The notes below the pieces were generated by a model that had not been told where the DNA came from, did not search any database, and saw only the letters and a program-made list of their open reading frames with translations. The translations under genes and the position numbers were made by a program. From NCBI GenBank assembly GCA_963739985.1, contig CAVUCE010000006.1, forward strand, positions 377,645 through 441,644: a stretch of 64,000 nucleotides of DNA, in the 5' to 3' direction. Shown one piece after another: positions 1 to 9,166 of the stretch. The DNA is from CAVUCE01 sp963739985. Lineage in GTDB: Bacteria > Bacteroidota > Ignavibacteria > Ignavibacteriales > Ignavibacteriaceae. Numbering within the stretch: position 1 is the first letter of the stretch; the number at the start of each line of letters is the position of its first letter.

Positions 1-1420
1 GTTGTCCGTTTACTGATAAAATATAAGTTGCCTCTACTGCAGCCGGATTTTCGGGCATTCCAACTAGTTGCTGATTTTCAATATTATAATTACCGAGATC
101 GTGATCGGATTTCAACCAATAAGGCTGAGAAATATCAGCATCATTTGGAATATTGATTTCATTGGTTTCTTTGTATGGCGTATTATCATCTAATCTTTGA
201 TTTAATGTTTTTGAAACTTCTTGATATGTAACCTTAACATCTTTAAGAACAAAAGGTATTTTAGATCTATTTATTATGAAAGAATTAATTTTTACTTTTT
301 CACCCGGCGATGCAGAAAAACTTGGCGTAGTTGATTCAATATAAATTCCTGCACAAGATCGAATGACTTCAGCAAGTTCTTTAAGTTTTATAGCTTTCCA
401 AAAGCTATTCTCTAATTTTTCTGTTTCTTGATAAGCGTTTAATAATGTAGGAATTATTTTGTCGGGGTTAGCCGGATCATAATTCTTCTTAGCTGATGAG
501 ATAATTTCACCGATTTTCTCCCCGCCTTTTATACGGCTCCAGCTTAAATCAATATCTTCAAACAAATTATTCTTAACAGGTTTCCCGTCTATTCTATAAA
601 AATAATTAACTGAACGACCATAATGTTTTGATACACCGAATCCCTGGCTTTTATGCATAGATCGGCTTTCCGCCGCAATTTCTGTATAAGACTCACCGAG
701 CAAAGGATTATAATCACCTATATCCATTTTTACTGCTTTTGATGAATCGCGATTTCTTTTTGTTAATAAACTCGGCCAAACATTCCAATAAATTCTAGTT
801 GGTTGCCAGGGTTTAACATACTTAAGTTGATCAGGAAATTTTGTGGAATCACCGGCAATCTTAAATGCTTCGTCTGCTAAAATTTCAGAAGCTGTATGAT
901 TTCCATGTCCGCCTTCACCGGTTCCCGGAAAGCGGGTAATTATAACATCCGGTCTGAACTTACGAATCACCCAAACTACATCGGAAAGAATTTTATTTTT
1001 ATTCCAAATTTCTAAAGTTTCTTTTGCGTTTTTCGAATAACCAAAATCGACTGCTCGAGTGAAGAACTGTTTTGCTCCATCAATTTTTCTTGCCTCAAGC
1101 AATTCTTGAGTCCGCAAAACTCCTAAGTTTTCACCTTGCTCGGTGCCGATTAAATTTTGTCCGCCGTCGCCTCTTGTAATCGATAAATAAGCTGTTCTTA
1201 AGTGTAAATTATTCTCAAAATAAGCTAGTAAAGCCGTGTTCTCATCGTCAGGATGTGCCGCAACATATAGAACACTTCCGAGCACATTTAATTTATTTAA
1301 AGATAGCTGTAAGTGAGAAGAATTTTCAACCGGTTTAGGTTGCGCATAAATAATTTGGAAAGCTGTTGAGATAAGAAAAAAAGCTAAAACATAAATGAGA
1401 GAATTCTGTTCCTTTTTCAT
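1..1420 (-). CDS. PIG-L/LmbE family deacetylase, exported (3' end cut by window edge)
   Basis: Read on the minus strand from the ATG at 1420-1418, the frame stays open to the window edge, giving at least 473 residues. The start of the protein looks like a signal peptide (MKKEQNS, then a hydrophobic stretch ending IIYAQ). The zinc-binding motif AHPDDE lies at residues 55-60 and a second metal motif, GHGNH, follows in the GTGEGGHGNHTAS segment; both are hallmarks of the PIG-L/LmbE N-acetylglucosaminyl deacetylase fold. The catalytic domain fills about the first 250 residues. The remainder looks like the beta-rich extension found in long exported members in Bacteroidota, which probably act on extracellular sugars; substrate unknown. 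It is divergent from kdsA across 245 bases. Its C-terminus, and so any sorting domain, lies outside the window. Confidence 0.85.
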   Translation of the reverse strand, partial: MKKEQNSLIYVLAFFLISTAFQIIYAQPKPVENSSHLQLSLNKLNVLGSVLYVAAHPDDENTALLAYFENNLHLRTAYLSITRGDGGQNLIGTEQGENLGVLRTQELLEARKIDGAKQFFTRAVDFGYSKNAKETLEIWNKNKILSDVVWVIRKFRPDVIITRFPGTGEGGHGNHTASEILADEAFKIAGDSTKFPDQLKYVKPWQPTRIYWNVWPSLLTKRNRDSSKAVKMDIGDYNPLLGESYTEIAAESRSMHKSQGFGVSKHYGRSVNYFYRIDGKPVKNNLFEDIDLSWSRIKGGEKIGEIISSAKKNYDPANPDKIIPTLLNAYQETEKLENSFWKAIKLKELAEVIRSCAGIYIESTTPSFSASPGEKVKINSFIINRSKIPFVLKDVKVTYQEVSKTLNQRLDDNTPYKETNEINIPNDADISQPYWLKSDHDLGNYNIENQQLVGMPENPAAVEATYILSVNGQ

Positions 1421-1665
1421 AAAATTCCGGATGCTGATTTAAAAAAATAACAATTAATATTGGAAGGATACCGCTAGAGCAATATTGTAATTTATCTTTT
1501 TAACTTCAATCAAATTATATAAATCCTAAGCAAAATCACAAAATTTGAAGAGATTTCAATTTCAAGGGATAAAATAATGTTAAATAAATACTTCTAATTT
1601 TTATATATTTAGCACATATAATAAACTATATATGAAAATTTAATAAATCTAGAGAAAATTGATAG
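1421..1665. other. divergent intergenic region between PIG-L gene and kdsA
   Basis: These 245 bases separate two divergently transcribed genes, so promoters for both should lie here. The sequence is very AT-rich and I could not single out a convincing -35/-10 pair. I see no RNA gene or strong hairpin. Confidence 0.4.
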
Positions 1666-2478
1666 ATGGTAAATGTTGGTAAAATTGAAATTGGTGATAA
1701 CAAGCCATTTGTTTTAATTGCCGGACCATGTGTTGTTGAAAACGAGAAGTTGATTTTAGAAACCGCATTGGCAATAAAAGAAATTACTGATGAATTGAAC
1801 ATTCCTTATATTTTTAAGTCGAGTTATAAAAAAGCAAATAGAACAAGTTTAAATTCTTTCGTTGGTATTGGCGATGATGAAGCGCTGAAGATTTTGGAAA
1901 AAGTAAAAACTAAATTTGATTTACCGGTTTTAACGGATGTGCATTCTCCGGAAGAGGCAAAACGAGCTGCAGAAGTAGTAGATGTTTTACAGATTCCGGC
2001 ATTTCTATGTAGGCAAACAGATTTGCTAATTGCAGCAGGGGAAACCGGAAAAGCGGTTAATATTAAAAAAGGACAATTTCTTGCTCCGGAGGATATGAAA
2101 TTCGCGTCGGATAAAGTTTTATCAACCGGGAACAAAAATATTTTGTTAACAGAACGCGGTACAACTTTTGGCTATCATAATCTTGTGGTTGATATGCGTT
2201 CTTTATTGATTATGAGAGAACTTGGATTTCCGGTAGTTATGGATGCAACTCATTCTGTACAATTACCAAGTGACGGAGATAAAAGCGGAGGGCAACCGAA
2301 GTTTATAAAACCTTTAGCAAGAGCAGCAGCAGCTATTGGCGTTGATGCTGTTTTTCTCGAAGTTCATCCTAATCCGGAGAAAGCATTAAGTGATGCAGCA
2401 AGCCAGTTGCCTTTGAGTGATCTGAAAGATGTTCTTTTAGAGATTTTAGCAATTGACCGCATAATTAAAAAGTATTAA
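1666..2478 (+). CDS. kdsA: 3-deoxy-8-phosphooctulonate synthase (Kdo-8-P synthase)
   Basis: KdsA condenses phosphoenolpyruvate with arabinose 5-phosphate to make Kdo 8-phosphate, the first committed step to the Kdo of lipid A inner core, in the cytoplasm. The 270-residue length fits the family. Recognisable family segments are LIAGPCVVE near the N-terminus, FKSSYKKANRTS (phosphate/PEP-binding), LTDVHSPEEA, IPAFLCRQTDLL, LTERGTTFGYHNLVVDMRS, and DATHSVQLPS. It heads a cluster that also holds kdsD and LPS-export genes, which supports the role. The ATG at 1666 matches the usual N-terminus; no strong Shine-Dalgarno precedes it. Confidence 0.97.
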   Translation: MVNVGKIEIGDNKPFVLIAGPCVVENEKLILETALAIKEITDELNIPYIFKSSYKKANRTSLNSFVGIGDDEALKILEKVKTKFDLPVLTDVHSPEEAKRAAEVVDVLQIPAFLCRQTDLLIAAGETGKAVNIKKGQFLAPEDMKFASDKVLSTGNKNILLTERGTTFGYHNLVVDMRSLLIMRELGFPVVMDATHSVQLPSDGDKSGGQPKFIKPLARAAAAIGVDAVFLEVHPNPEKALSDAASQLPLSDLKDVLLEILAIDRIIKKY

Positions 2479-2521
2479 GTGGGATTTTTCCAACTATAAT
2501 AATTAAAAGCAAAGCCTTAAA

Positions 2522-3277
2522 ATGCCGAATTCAAATGGGAAACTTTTTCCAAGAGATTTAACTCAAAAAGAAAAAGAAATATTGTTTTCTATATTACCGA
2601 TTGAAAAACCCGGTTACAAAAAATATCGGGAAAAAATTGAGAAATTGAAAATCATTGGTATTGGGAGATTTGGCGGCGGGAATATGATTTTAGGTAATGC
2701 GAATACAAAACCGGATTTGCTTGTTTCATCAATGCCTGTTTTTGCTTTAGGTAGTGTGGAATGTGAAAATTCGAATCTTGATGTGATAATTCACGAAGAA
2801 CTTGAAGATGAAATTGAGTTTGATATTTCGGCAAATATTGAATTGACAAATTTTGAAAGTGTGAAAATAAAAAGTAGCTGGAGCTATTCAACGTGGAACC
2901 CAGGCGAAAAATCTCCGAATGACAGTTCTTTTGTCCGGGAAGTTGTTGTAATTCCAAAAAAATATTTATTGGCTATCGTACCAAAGCATCAAAAGTTATG
3001 GTTACACGATACTGAAACCGGAATAAATCATCTTATTCCAATAAGCAATTTTTACAATCATTTAATGCTTACTAAAAACATTAGAGATTCAAAAATTGCA
3101 TTGAAACCTAGCTCATTTTTTATAGAACATGAGAAATATTCTGACAAGGATTTAGCATCTGCATTTTTATATTATAACAAATATATGAAAAGAGTAGAAA
3201 TTGATTATTCAGAGTTTCACCATAAAGTTACAAATAAGAAAAAAAGAAAATTATTGAATTTTTTTAGTAGAGGTTGA
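2522..3277 (+). CDS. conserved-looking hypothetical protein within the Kdo/Lpt cluster
   Basis: I do not recognise this 251-residue protein. It has no signal peptide or membrane segment. The N-terminal 40 residues are charged, followed by a glycine-rich stretch (IGIGRFGGGNMILGN, about residues 45-60), an acidic patch (HEELEDEIEFD, about 91-101) and a basic C-terminus (NKKKRKLLNFFSRG). No phosphatase, kinase or glycosyltransferase motif is visible; in particular there is no HAD DxD motif. It lies 43 bases after kdsA and ends 3 bases before the kdsD start, so all three are probably co-transcribed. Other gene clusters often have the Kdo-8-P phosphatase kdsC near kdsD; here this gene takes that place, but homology is not implied. 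Confidence 0.8.
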   Translation: MPNSNGKLFPRDLTQKEKEILFSILPIEKPGYKKYREKIEKLKIIGIGRFGGGNMILGNANTKPDLLVSSMPVFALGSVECENSNLDVIIHEELEDEIEFDISANIELTNFESVKIKSSWSYSTWNPGEKSPNDSSFVREVVVIPKKYLLAIVPKHQKLWLHDTETGINHLIPISNFYNHLMLTKNIRDSKIALKPSSFFIEHEKYSDKDLASAFLYYNKYMKRVEIDYSEFHHKVTNKKKRKLLNFFSRG

Positions 3278-3280
3278 TAA

Positions 3281-4258
3281 TTGACATCAGAAGAAATTAT
3301 TAAAAAGGGAAAAGAAGTAATAAGAATTGAGGCAGCAGCAGTTGCAAATTTAGAAAATAGTATTAATGATGAATTTGTAAAAGCAATTAATGTAATTTTT
3401 GAATCTAAGGGAAGAGTAGTTTTAACCGGAATGGGAAAATCCGGATTAATTGCCAGAAAAATAGTTGCAACATTCAACTCAACCGGAACGGCGGCAATTT
3501 ATCTTCATCCTACAGACGCGCTTCACGGCGATCTTGGAATGGTTAGACAAGAAGATGTTGTAATTTTAATTTCTAAAAGCGGACAGACGGAAGAGATTGT
3601 TAATTTATTGCCAATGCTTAAAAGATTAAATGTTACATTGATTGCGATGGCAAGTAACCGGGATACAAAACTGGGAAGAGAATGTAACATTTTTTTAAAT
3701 GTGGGTGTTAAGGAAGAAGCTTGTCCGTATGATTTGGCACCAACTGCTTCAACCACTGCAACCTTGGCAATGGGTGATGCACTTTCAGTTGCACTTTTAC
3801 AGAAGCGTGAATTTACCGCAGAAGATTTCGCATTTTTGCATCCCGGCGGAAGTTTAGGTAAAAGACTCTCTTTACGGATAAAAGAAATAATGATAACCGG
3901 CGATGATATTCCCAAAGTGAATGAAAATGAATCAATAAAAGATGTTATTCTTGAAATAACAACAAAACGTTTAGGCGCAACTAGCGTGGTTGATGAACAA
4001 GGAAAACTTAAAGGTATTATAACTGATGGAGATTTAAGAAGACTTCTTGAAAGAACACTTGAGATTAAAGAGCTTACTGCAAAAGATATAATGACAAAAA
4101 ATCCAAAAGTATTAAAGGAAGATTTCCTTGCATCGTTTGCATTACAGCAGATGGAGAATTTCAAAATTACCGCTTTGTTAATTATAGATAATGAAAACAA
4201 ACCAATCGGAATTGTTCATTTGCATGATTTGATAAATTTAGGTTTAAGACAAAGATGA
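3281..4258 (+). CDS. kdsD: arabinose-5-phosphate isomerase (SIS domain plus two CBS domains)
   Basis: KdsD interconverts ribulose 5-phosphate and arabinose 5-phosphate, the sugar used by KdsA. The 325-residue protein has a SIS domain at about residues 30-165 with the segments VVLTGMGKSGLIARKI and ISKSGQTEE, the family signature ALHGDLGM, and HPGGSLGKRL at the end of the isomerase domain. A CBS pair follows at about 200-320 (ATSVVDEQGKLKGIITDGDLRR and IMTKNPKVL). The start is a TTG at 3281, preceded by AGAGG at 3269-3273, 7 bases upstream, which fixes it. Its stop overlaps the ATG of lptC (ATGA), indicating translational coupling. Confidence 0.96.
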   Translation: MTSEEIIKKGKEVIRIEAAAVANLENSINDEFVKAINVIFESKGRVVLTGMGKSGLIARKIVATFNSTGTAAIYLHPTDALHGDLGMVRQEDVVILISKSGQTEEIVNLLPMLKRLNVTLIAMASNRDTKLGRECNIFLNVGVKEEACPYDLAPTASTTATLAMGDALSVALLQKREFTAEDFAFLHPGGSLGKRLSLRIKEIMITGDDIPKVNENESIKDVILEITTKRLGATSVVDEQGKLKGIITDGDLRRLLERTLEIKELTAKDIMTKNPKVLKEDFLASFALQQMENFKITALLIIDNENKPIGIVHLHDLINLGLRQR

Positions 4259-4800
4259 AGTTGCTTTTTGCATTATCAATTATACTTGTTCTAGCCGGAT
4301 GCGGAGAAGAAAAAGTAAAACCATCAATCGATAAATCCATAACTATGGATGAAATTCCCGCACAAGAGAGCTGGAATTCTACTGTGTTTTTTTCTGATTC
4401 CGGAAAAACAAAAGCTATACTTCATACCGGACATTTAAGAATGCTTACAAAAGCGCAAGAAACTTTGCTGGATAGCAATATTCGAATTGATTTTTACAAT
4501 GAACTTGGTGAAAAAACTACAACTTTAACTGCAAAAAAAGGAAGAGTTGATGATGCCACAAAAAATCTTTATGCAATTGATAGCGTAGTTGCAGTTAGTG
4601 ATAGCGGAGTAACATTAAGAACCCCGGAACTTATGTGGCGAAACAAAGATCAGAAAATAACTTCCAGTAAATTTGTCACAATTGTTTCTCCGAAAGAAAA
4701 AATTGAAGGATACGGTTTTGAAGCTGATCAAAGTTTAAGGAATTACACTATCTATAATATCACTTATATAACTAGGTTAGATTCAACTCAAAAAAAATAA
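4255..4800 (+). CDS. lptC: LPS export protein LptC, lipoprotein form
   Basis: LptC is the periplasmic, inner-membrane-anchored part of the Lpt bridge that passes LPS from the LptBFG extractor to LptA. This 181-residue protein starts with a lipoprotein signal (LLFALSIILVLAGCGEE, lipobox LAGC with Cys at residue 16), the usual form in Bacteroidota, and continues as a DUF1239-type beta jellyroll (TLTAKKGRVDDATKNLYAIDSV, RTPELMWRNKDQKITSSKFV). It overlaps kdsD by 4 bases and is followed within 10 bases by the OstA-like gene. The call rests on both the fold pattern and the neighbours. Confidence 0.9.
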   Translation: MKLLFALSIILVLAGCGEEKVKPSIDKSITMDEIPAQESWNSTVFFSDSGKTKAILHTGHLRMLTKAQETLLDSNIRIDFYNELGEKTTTLTAKKGRVDDATKNLYAIDSVVAVSDSGVTLRTPELMWRNKDQKITSSKFVTIVSPKEKIEGYGFEADQSLRNYTIYNITYITRLDSTQKK

Positions 4801-4810
4801 TAACCCGCGA

Positions 4811-6244
4811 ATGATTTCAATAAAAAATATTATACTATTAATTCCTTTCTTATTCTCAATTGCTTTTGCTCAGCAAAGTGATGAGTATATTACTGTCCGC
4901 GGCGATAGTCTTTCTTTTAAAACTATAGACGGAGAATCTATAAGAGAAGTGTTCGGTCATGTAATTCTAACTCAAGGCAATGTAAAAATTACTTGTAATC
5001 AAGCAGTACATTATTTATCCAGAAACGATGCCGAACTTATTGGAAATGTTATAGCAACTCAAGATAGTTTAACAATAACAACTCCGCGCGGATTTTATTA
5101 CGGTAATGAGAAAAAAGCTAAAAGTGTAAGCGGACTAAAGCTGAATGATAAAAAAGTAATTTTAACAGCGGATTCGGGATATTATTATTTTAATGATCAT
5201 AAAGCCTTTTTTGAACATAACGTGAATCTCTATGATACCTCAACTACTTTAACATCAGATTCGCTTACTTATTTTAAAGATAAAGGTAAAGCTATTGCAG
5301 TTGGCAATGTTGAAATAGTTAACCAGGACAACATTATAAAAGCCGATAGTTTAGTCCATTTTAGAGATACTAAAATTACTTTCGCGGATAAGAATGTACA
5401 GATAACTAACAAACATAATCATGTTATTATTTTTGGCGGACACTTAGAGGATTATCCGGGTACAAAATATACATTAGTTGAAAAGAATCCTTTATTAATT
5501 CAGATTGATACAACATATATTCAGCCTGTTGATTCAATAAAAAGTTTTGGTGAAAATAATAAACCTTATAAACTTGATACACTTGTTATTAGTGCAATGA
5601 AAATGGAAAGCTTCAGAGATACAGCGAATATATTTAAAGCGATAGATTCTGTTAAAATTGTTCGCGGCGAATTTGCATCAAAAAATGATTATACCACGTA
5701 CTACAGAGAAGACGGAAAATTTGTAACTAATAAATTGAAAAAAAATGCTGCTCAACCGATTATTTGGTATTCAAATTCTCAACTAACCGGTGATTCTATA
5801 ACAGTTGTTCTTAAAGATAATCAGATTAAAAAATTAAATGTTGTTGAAAATGCTTTTTTGCTTTCTCAAAACAGTATGTATAAAAACAGATTCGATCAAA
5901 TATCAGGAAGTAAAGTTGTCATGGTTTTTGATTCGAATCAAATAAAAAGAACGGAAGTTTACGGATACATGCACAGCATTTATTATTTATACGATGGGAA
6001 AACCAAAAACGGTCTTACTAAATCATCTGCGCAAAGCGCGAAAATTATTTTTGAAAATCAAAAAGTGAGTGCTGTTAAATTATACGGATCGCCCAACAGC
6101 GAATTTTATCCTGAAAATAAAGTGGAAGGTAAAGAACAATCTTTTACACTTCCGGAATATGTCTTTTATAAAAATCGTCCGACTAGAATTAAATTATTAA
6201 ATGAATATTTTAATGATCTATTTCCGGCAATTAATTTGAATTAG
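4811..6244 (+). CDS. lptA: OstA/LptA-like periplasmic LPS-transport protein
   Basis: The protein is 477 residues, begins with a signal peptide (IILLIPFLFSIAFAQ) and consists of repeated short beta-strand units such as EVFGHVILTQGNVKITCNQA, AELIGNVIATQDSLTITTP and AFFEHNVNLYDTSTTLTSD. This is the OstA-core pattern of LptA and the N-terminal part of LptD. It is much longer than the roughly 185-residue E. coli LptA; a long OstA-like protein beside lptC and lptB is usual in Bacteroidota-type genomes. It should form the periplasmic LPS bridge to the outer-membrane LptD, which is not in this window. It is co-transcribed with lptC (10-base gap). Confidence 0.87.
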   Translation: MISIKNIILLIPFLFSIAFAQQSDEYITVRGDSLSFKTIDGESIREVFGHVILTQGNVKITCNQAVHYLSRNDAELIGNVIATQDSLTITTPRGFYYGNEKKAKSVSGLKLNDKKVILTADSGYYYFNDHKAFFEHNVNLYDTSTTLTSDSLTYFKDKGKAIAVGNVEIVNQDNIIKADSLVHFRDTKITFADKNVQITNKHNHVIIFGGHLEDYPGTKYTLVEKNPLLIQIDTTYIQPVDSIKSFGENNKPYKLDTLVISAMKMESFRDTANIFKAIDSVKIVRGEFASKNDYTTYYREDGKFVTNKLKKNAAQPIIWYSNSQLTGDSITVVLKDNQIKKLNVVENAFLLSQNSMYKNRFDQISGSKVVMVFDSNQIKRTEVYGYMHSIYYLYDGKTKNGLTKSSAQSAKIIFENQKVSAVKLYGSPNSEFYPENKVEGKEQSFTLPEYVFYKNRPTRIKLLNEYFNDLFPAINLN

Positions 6245-6342
6245 ATTATAAATAATTAAATTGGATTTAATGAAAGCAATCCATTAGTTAAATCTATAGT
6301 TACAAAAATTAATTAGTGCTATTATCAATTAAGGAATTGAAA

Positions 6343-7089
6343 TTGGGTTCAACAGAAAGAAATACTTTACGAAGCGAGAACTTGGTAAAAGTTTATAAAA
6401 AAAGAACGGTTGTAAATAAAGCCTCTGTTCAAGTTTCTAAAGGCGAAATTGTTGGTTTACTTGGACCAAACGGCGCGGGTAAAACTACTACATTTTATAT
6501 GCTTGTCGGAATGGTTAAACCCGAAAAGGGGAATGTATTCCTTGATGATGATAACATAACTAAAGTCCCGATGTTCAAGAGAGCCAGAATGGGAATTGGT
6601 TATCTTCCGCAAGAAGCATCTATTTTTAGAAGACTAAGTGTCGAAGATAATTTGATGGCAATCCTTGAGATGACAAAACTAAGTTCGAAAGAGCGTAAAG
6701 AGAAATGCGAACAATTATTAGAGGATTTAACTATCACTAATATTCGTAAAAGTTTGGGAGTGCAGTTAAGCGGCGGTGAAAGAAGAAGAACCGAAATTGC
6801 AAGAGCTCTTGCTACTGACCCGAGTTTTATTTTATTAGATGAACCTTTTGCCGGTGTAGATCCGATTGCGGTTGAAGACATTATGAGCATTGTTGCAAAT
6901 TTGAAGAATAGAGGAATCGGAGTTTTAATTACGGATCATAATGTGCACGAAACTTTAAGCATTGTTGATAAGGCATACATTTTAATTAATGGAGTGATAT
7001 TTAAGCAAGGCGGTGCGCAGGAATTAGCTGATGATGCAGAAGTAAGAAAACTTTATTTAGGTGAAAAATTTAAGCTTGATAGATATTAG
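6343..7089 (+). CDS. lptB: LPS export ABC transporter ATPase LptB
   Basis: LptB is the cytoplasmic ATPase that drives LPS extraction by LptFG. All ABC motifs are visible: Walker A GPNGAGKTT, Q-loop YLPQEASIFRRLSVEDN (typical of LptB), signature LSGGERRR, Walker B FILLDEPFAGVDP and H-loop ITDHNVHE. I place the start at the TTG at 6343 because AAGGA at 6331-6335 sits 7 bases before it. A GTG at 6316 would add nine residues (MLLSIKELK) not seen at LptB N-termini and lacks a ribosome binding site. The permease genes lptF and lptG are not adjacent. Confidence 0.95.
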   Translation: MGSTERNTLRSENLVKVYKKRTVVNKASVQVSKGEIVGLLGPNGAGKTTTFYMLVGMVKPEKGNVFLDDDNITKVPMFKRARMGIGYLPQEASIFRRLSVEDNLMAILEMTKLSSKERKEKCEQLLEDLTITNIRKSLGVQLSGGERRRTEIARALATDPSFILLDEPFAGVDPIAVEDIMSIVANLKNRGIGVLITDHNVHETLSIVDKAYILINGVIFKQGGAQELADDAEVRKLYLGEKFKLDRY

Positions 7090-7136
7090 ATAATTCCCTA
7101 TACTTAAATAATTTAGATGTAATTTAGTATAGGTAG

Positions 7137-8585
7137 ATGATGAAAATGTTAAATTCCGCTGCACTACAATTTATTCTTTTATCATTTCTATTTCCTTCAA
7201 TTTCATTCTCACAATTAAAATCAAATTCAAATCAAGCAGATTATCTAATTATTATTCCTTCGAAATATGTTAATACAACTCAAAAATTTATTGAATGGAA
7301 AAGAAACAAAGGTTTTAATGTCCGTGTAGTAGAACTAAATCAAATTTATAGTGAATTCCCGGATTCATCAAAATCACATTCTATCCGAGATTTTACAAGT
7401 TATGCAATACAATATTGGCAGAAACCAAAAATAAAATATATCCTACTGATTGGTAATGGCCACGATTTGCCATCTTATAAAGTTAAGTCAAGTTTTTATT
7501 ATTATACTCCTGATCCGGAGGACTCAGTTTCAATAGACGGATTTTATGTTACAAATCAGTATGACGGCGATTTAATTCCAGATGCTGCTATCGGTCGGTT
7601 TGCTGTGAACAATGAAATTGAATTAAAAAATATTATTAAGAAAACCATTTACTTTAGTGACTCATTATCATTCAATGATTATGATACAAAATTCTCGTTT
7701 ATTACCGATTTAACAAATTCAAGTGATTTTAACAATTCAGTTAATCAGTTTATTACAAATACTGTTAGTAATTTTTCTACAAAAACTATTTTTGCAAATG
7801 AAGATACTTCAATTTTTGAGACTAAAACCCGGTTATTTAATTCAATTTTAGAAGGCACTTTATTTTTAAGTTATTTCGGACATGGAACAACAAGTCAATG
7901 GTCTAAGTATGGAATAATGACTACAGATGATATTGATACTTTATCCACTTCATTACCTTTTCTTTTGATTACTGCATCTTGTGCACAAAACTTTGATACT
8001 CAAGATAGTATTTCTATTGTTCAAAAATTATTAGCTAAGGGAAATGGCGGATCAGTGGCAAGTTTTACTTCAACCGGATTAACTTTTTTATCCCTAGGAA
8101 GCAATATAGAACACTATTTCGTTAATTATATTTTAAACAATCCATCAGTAAGTATTGGGGAAGCAATATTAAGTGCTAAACGCTCACTTTTAAATGAAAA
8201 TTCTCCGATTGACGTAGGTGAACGCAGATATACTTTATTAGGCGATCCTTCACTGGTTATAAATAGAAAAATAGCTTCAGCTAATGCTTCGAAAAATTTA
8301 CCATTAACATTTGTGTTAAAACAAAATTATCCAAATCCGTTTAATCCATCAACTAAAATAAATTATTCAATATCCAGTAGCAGTTATGTTAAATTAATTG
8401 TTTATGACATTTTAGGGAAAAGAGTATCAACCATTTTTGAAGGTTTCCAGCAAAAGGGAAATTATTCTTTTAATTGGAGTCCTTTGAATTTAAGCAGTGG
8501 TGTTTATTTCTATCGCTTAGAAGTAACAAATTATAATGGATATAACAATTATTCCAATTTGAAAAAGATGATATTTTTGAAATAG
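7137..8585 (+). CDS. secreted C25 (gingipain-like) cysteine peptidase with T9SS sorting domain
   Basis: The product is 482 residues with a signal peptide (FILLSFLFPSISFSQ). The body matches the peptidase C25 fold: ADYLIIIPSKYVNTTQKFIEWKR... at the front, His in YFGHGTTSQW (about residue 249) and Cys in LITASCAQNFD (about residue 282), the expected catalytic dyad order. It ends in a T9SS C-terminal domain (QNYPNPFNPSTKINYS, VYDILGKRVS, SSGVYFYRLE, KKMIFLK), so it should be exported through the outer membrane and attached or released there. It is short for the family: no long pro-domain or Ig-like domain is present. The stop is 3 bases from the stop of the convergent DUF502 gene. Confidence 0.85.
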   Translation: MMKMLNSAALQFILLSFLFPSISFSQLKSNSNQADYLIIIPSKYVNTTQKFIEWKRNKGFNVRVVELNQIYSEFPDSSKSHSIRDFTSYAIQYWQKPKIKYILLIGNGHDLPSYKVKSSFYYYTPDPEDSVSIDGFYVTNQYDGDLIPDAAIGRFAVNNEIELKNIIKKTIYFSDSLSFNDYDTKFSFITDLTNSSDFNNSVNQFITNTVSNFSTKTIFANEDTSIFETKTRLFNSILEGTLFLSYFGHGTTSQWSKYGIMTTDDIDTLSTSLPFLLITASCAQNFDTQDSISIVQKLLAKGNGGSVASFTSTGLTFLSLGSNIEHYFVNYILNNPSVSIGEAILSAKRSLLNENSPIDVGERRYTLLGDPSLVINRKIASANASKNLPLTFVLKQNYPNPFNPSTKINYSISSSSYVKLIVYDILGKRVSTIFEGFQQKGNYSFNWSPLNLSSGVYFYRLEVTNYNGYNNYSNLKKMIFLK

Positions 8586-8588
8586 AAT

Positions 8589-9143
8589 TTATTCATTCTT
8601 ATTAGCTTGAGTTAATCCGCCCGAAACGATAAATGTCATTACTTCTTTAGCGCCTGCGTTCAATCTTGTAACCTGGTCTCTGTTTACCACAATTAAGTTT
8701 CCTGTAAAATTATAAGAGTGCGGAAGATAAACAGCGACTTTATCATTCAATCCAAAATCAGATAAATCTTCTTCGGTTAAAAATCCAAAGGCTCCGACAT
8801 CTTTTCCATCATTTAGATTAACAAGTACAGGAACTTTGAATCGTCTTTTTTCGCCAACGAATGCCTCAATTAAATCGCGGAATGAATTATAAATGATTTT
8901 TATTAAAGGAAGCTTACCGAATAAATAATCGATGAAATCAAATATTTTATGTGTTAAAAAATTAGAAGCTATAACGCCAATAATTATGATTGAGGAAATT
9001 GTAATTAAAAATCCGATTCCCGGAATCTTAAACTGAAAGAGAGAATCAATTTTAATAAAGATTAAATAAGTAAAATAAATTGTTGCAACTAAAGGCAGAA
9101 TTACAACTAAGCCTTCAAAAAAATATTTTGTAATCCTTTTCAT
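8589..9143 (-). CDS. DUF502 family membrane protein
   Basis: This 184-residue protein has two N-terminal membrane segments (about residues 10-32 and 42-64: GLVVILPLVATIYFTYLIF and FLITISSIIIIGVIAS) followed by a soluble part with the conserved DUF502 segments LPLIKIIYNSFRDLIEAF and VAVYLPHSYNFTGNLIVV. The family is widespread in bacteria and its molecular function is not established. It lies 23 bases after the esterase gene on the same strand, so the two are probably co-transcribed. Confidence 0.88.
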   Translation of the reverse strand: MKRITKYFFEGLVVILPLVATIYFTYLIFIKIDSLFQFKIPGIGFLITISSIIIIGVIASNFLTHKIFDFIDYLFGKLPLIKIIYNSFRDLIEAFVGEKRRFKVPVLVNLNDGKDVGAFGFLTEEDLSDFGLNDKVAVYLPHSYNFTGNLIVVNRDQVTRLNAGAKEVMTFIVSGGLTQANKNE

Positions 9144-9166
9144 AACATATCCTTTTTATTCAAAAT

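Noticed and set aside
1824..2135. Minus-strand open frame inside kdsA (and similar ones inside kdsD, lptB, OPT and others)
   Set aside because: Lies wholly within a confidently identified gene on the other strand and shows no protein-family pattern.
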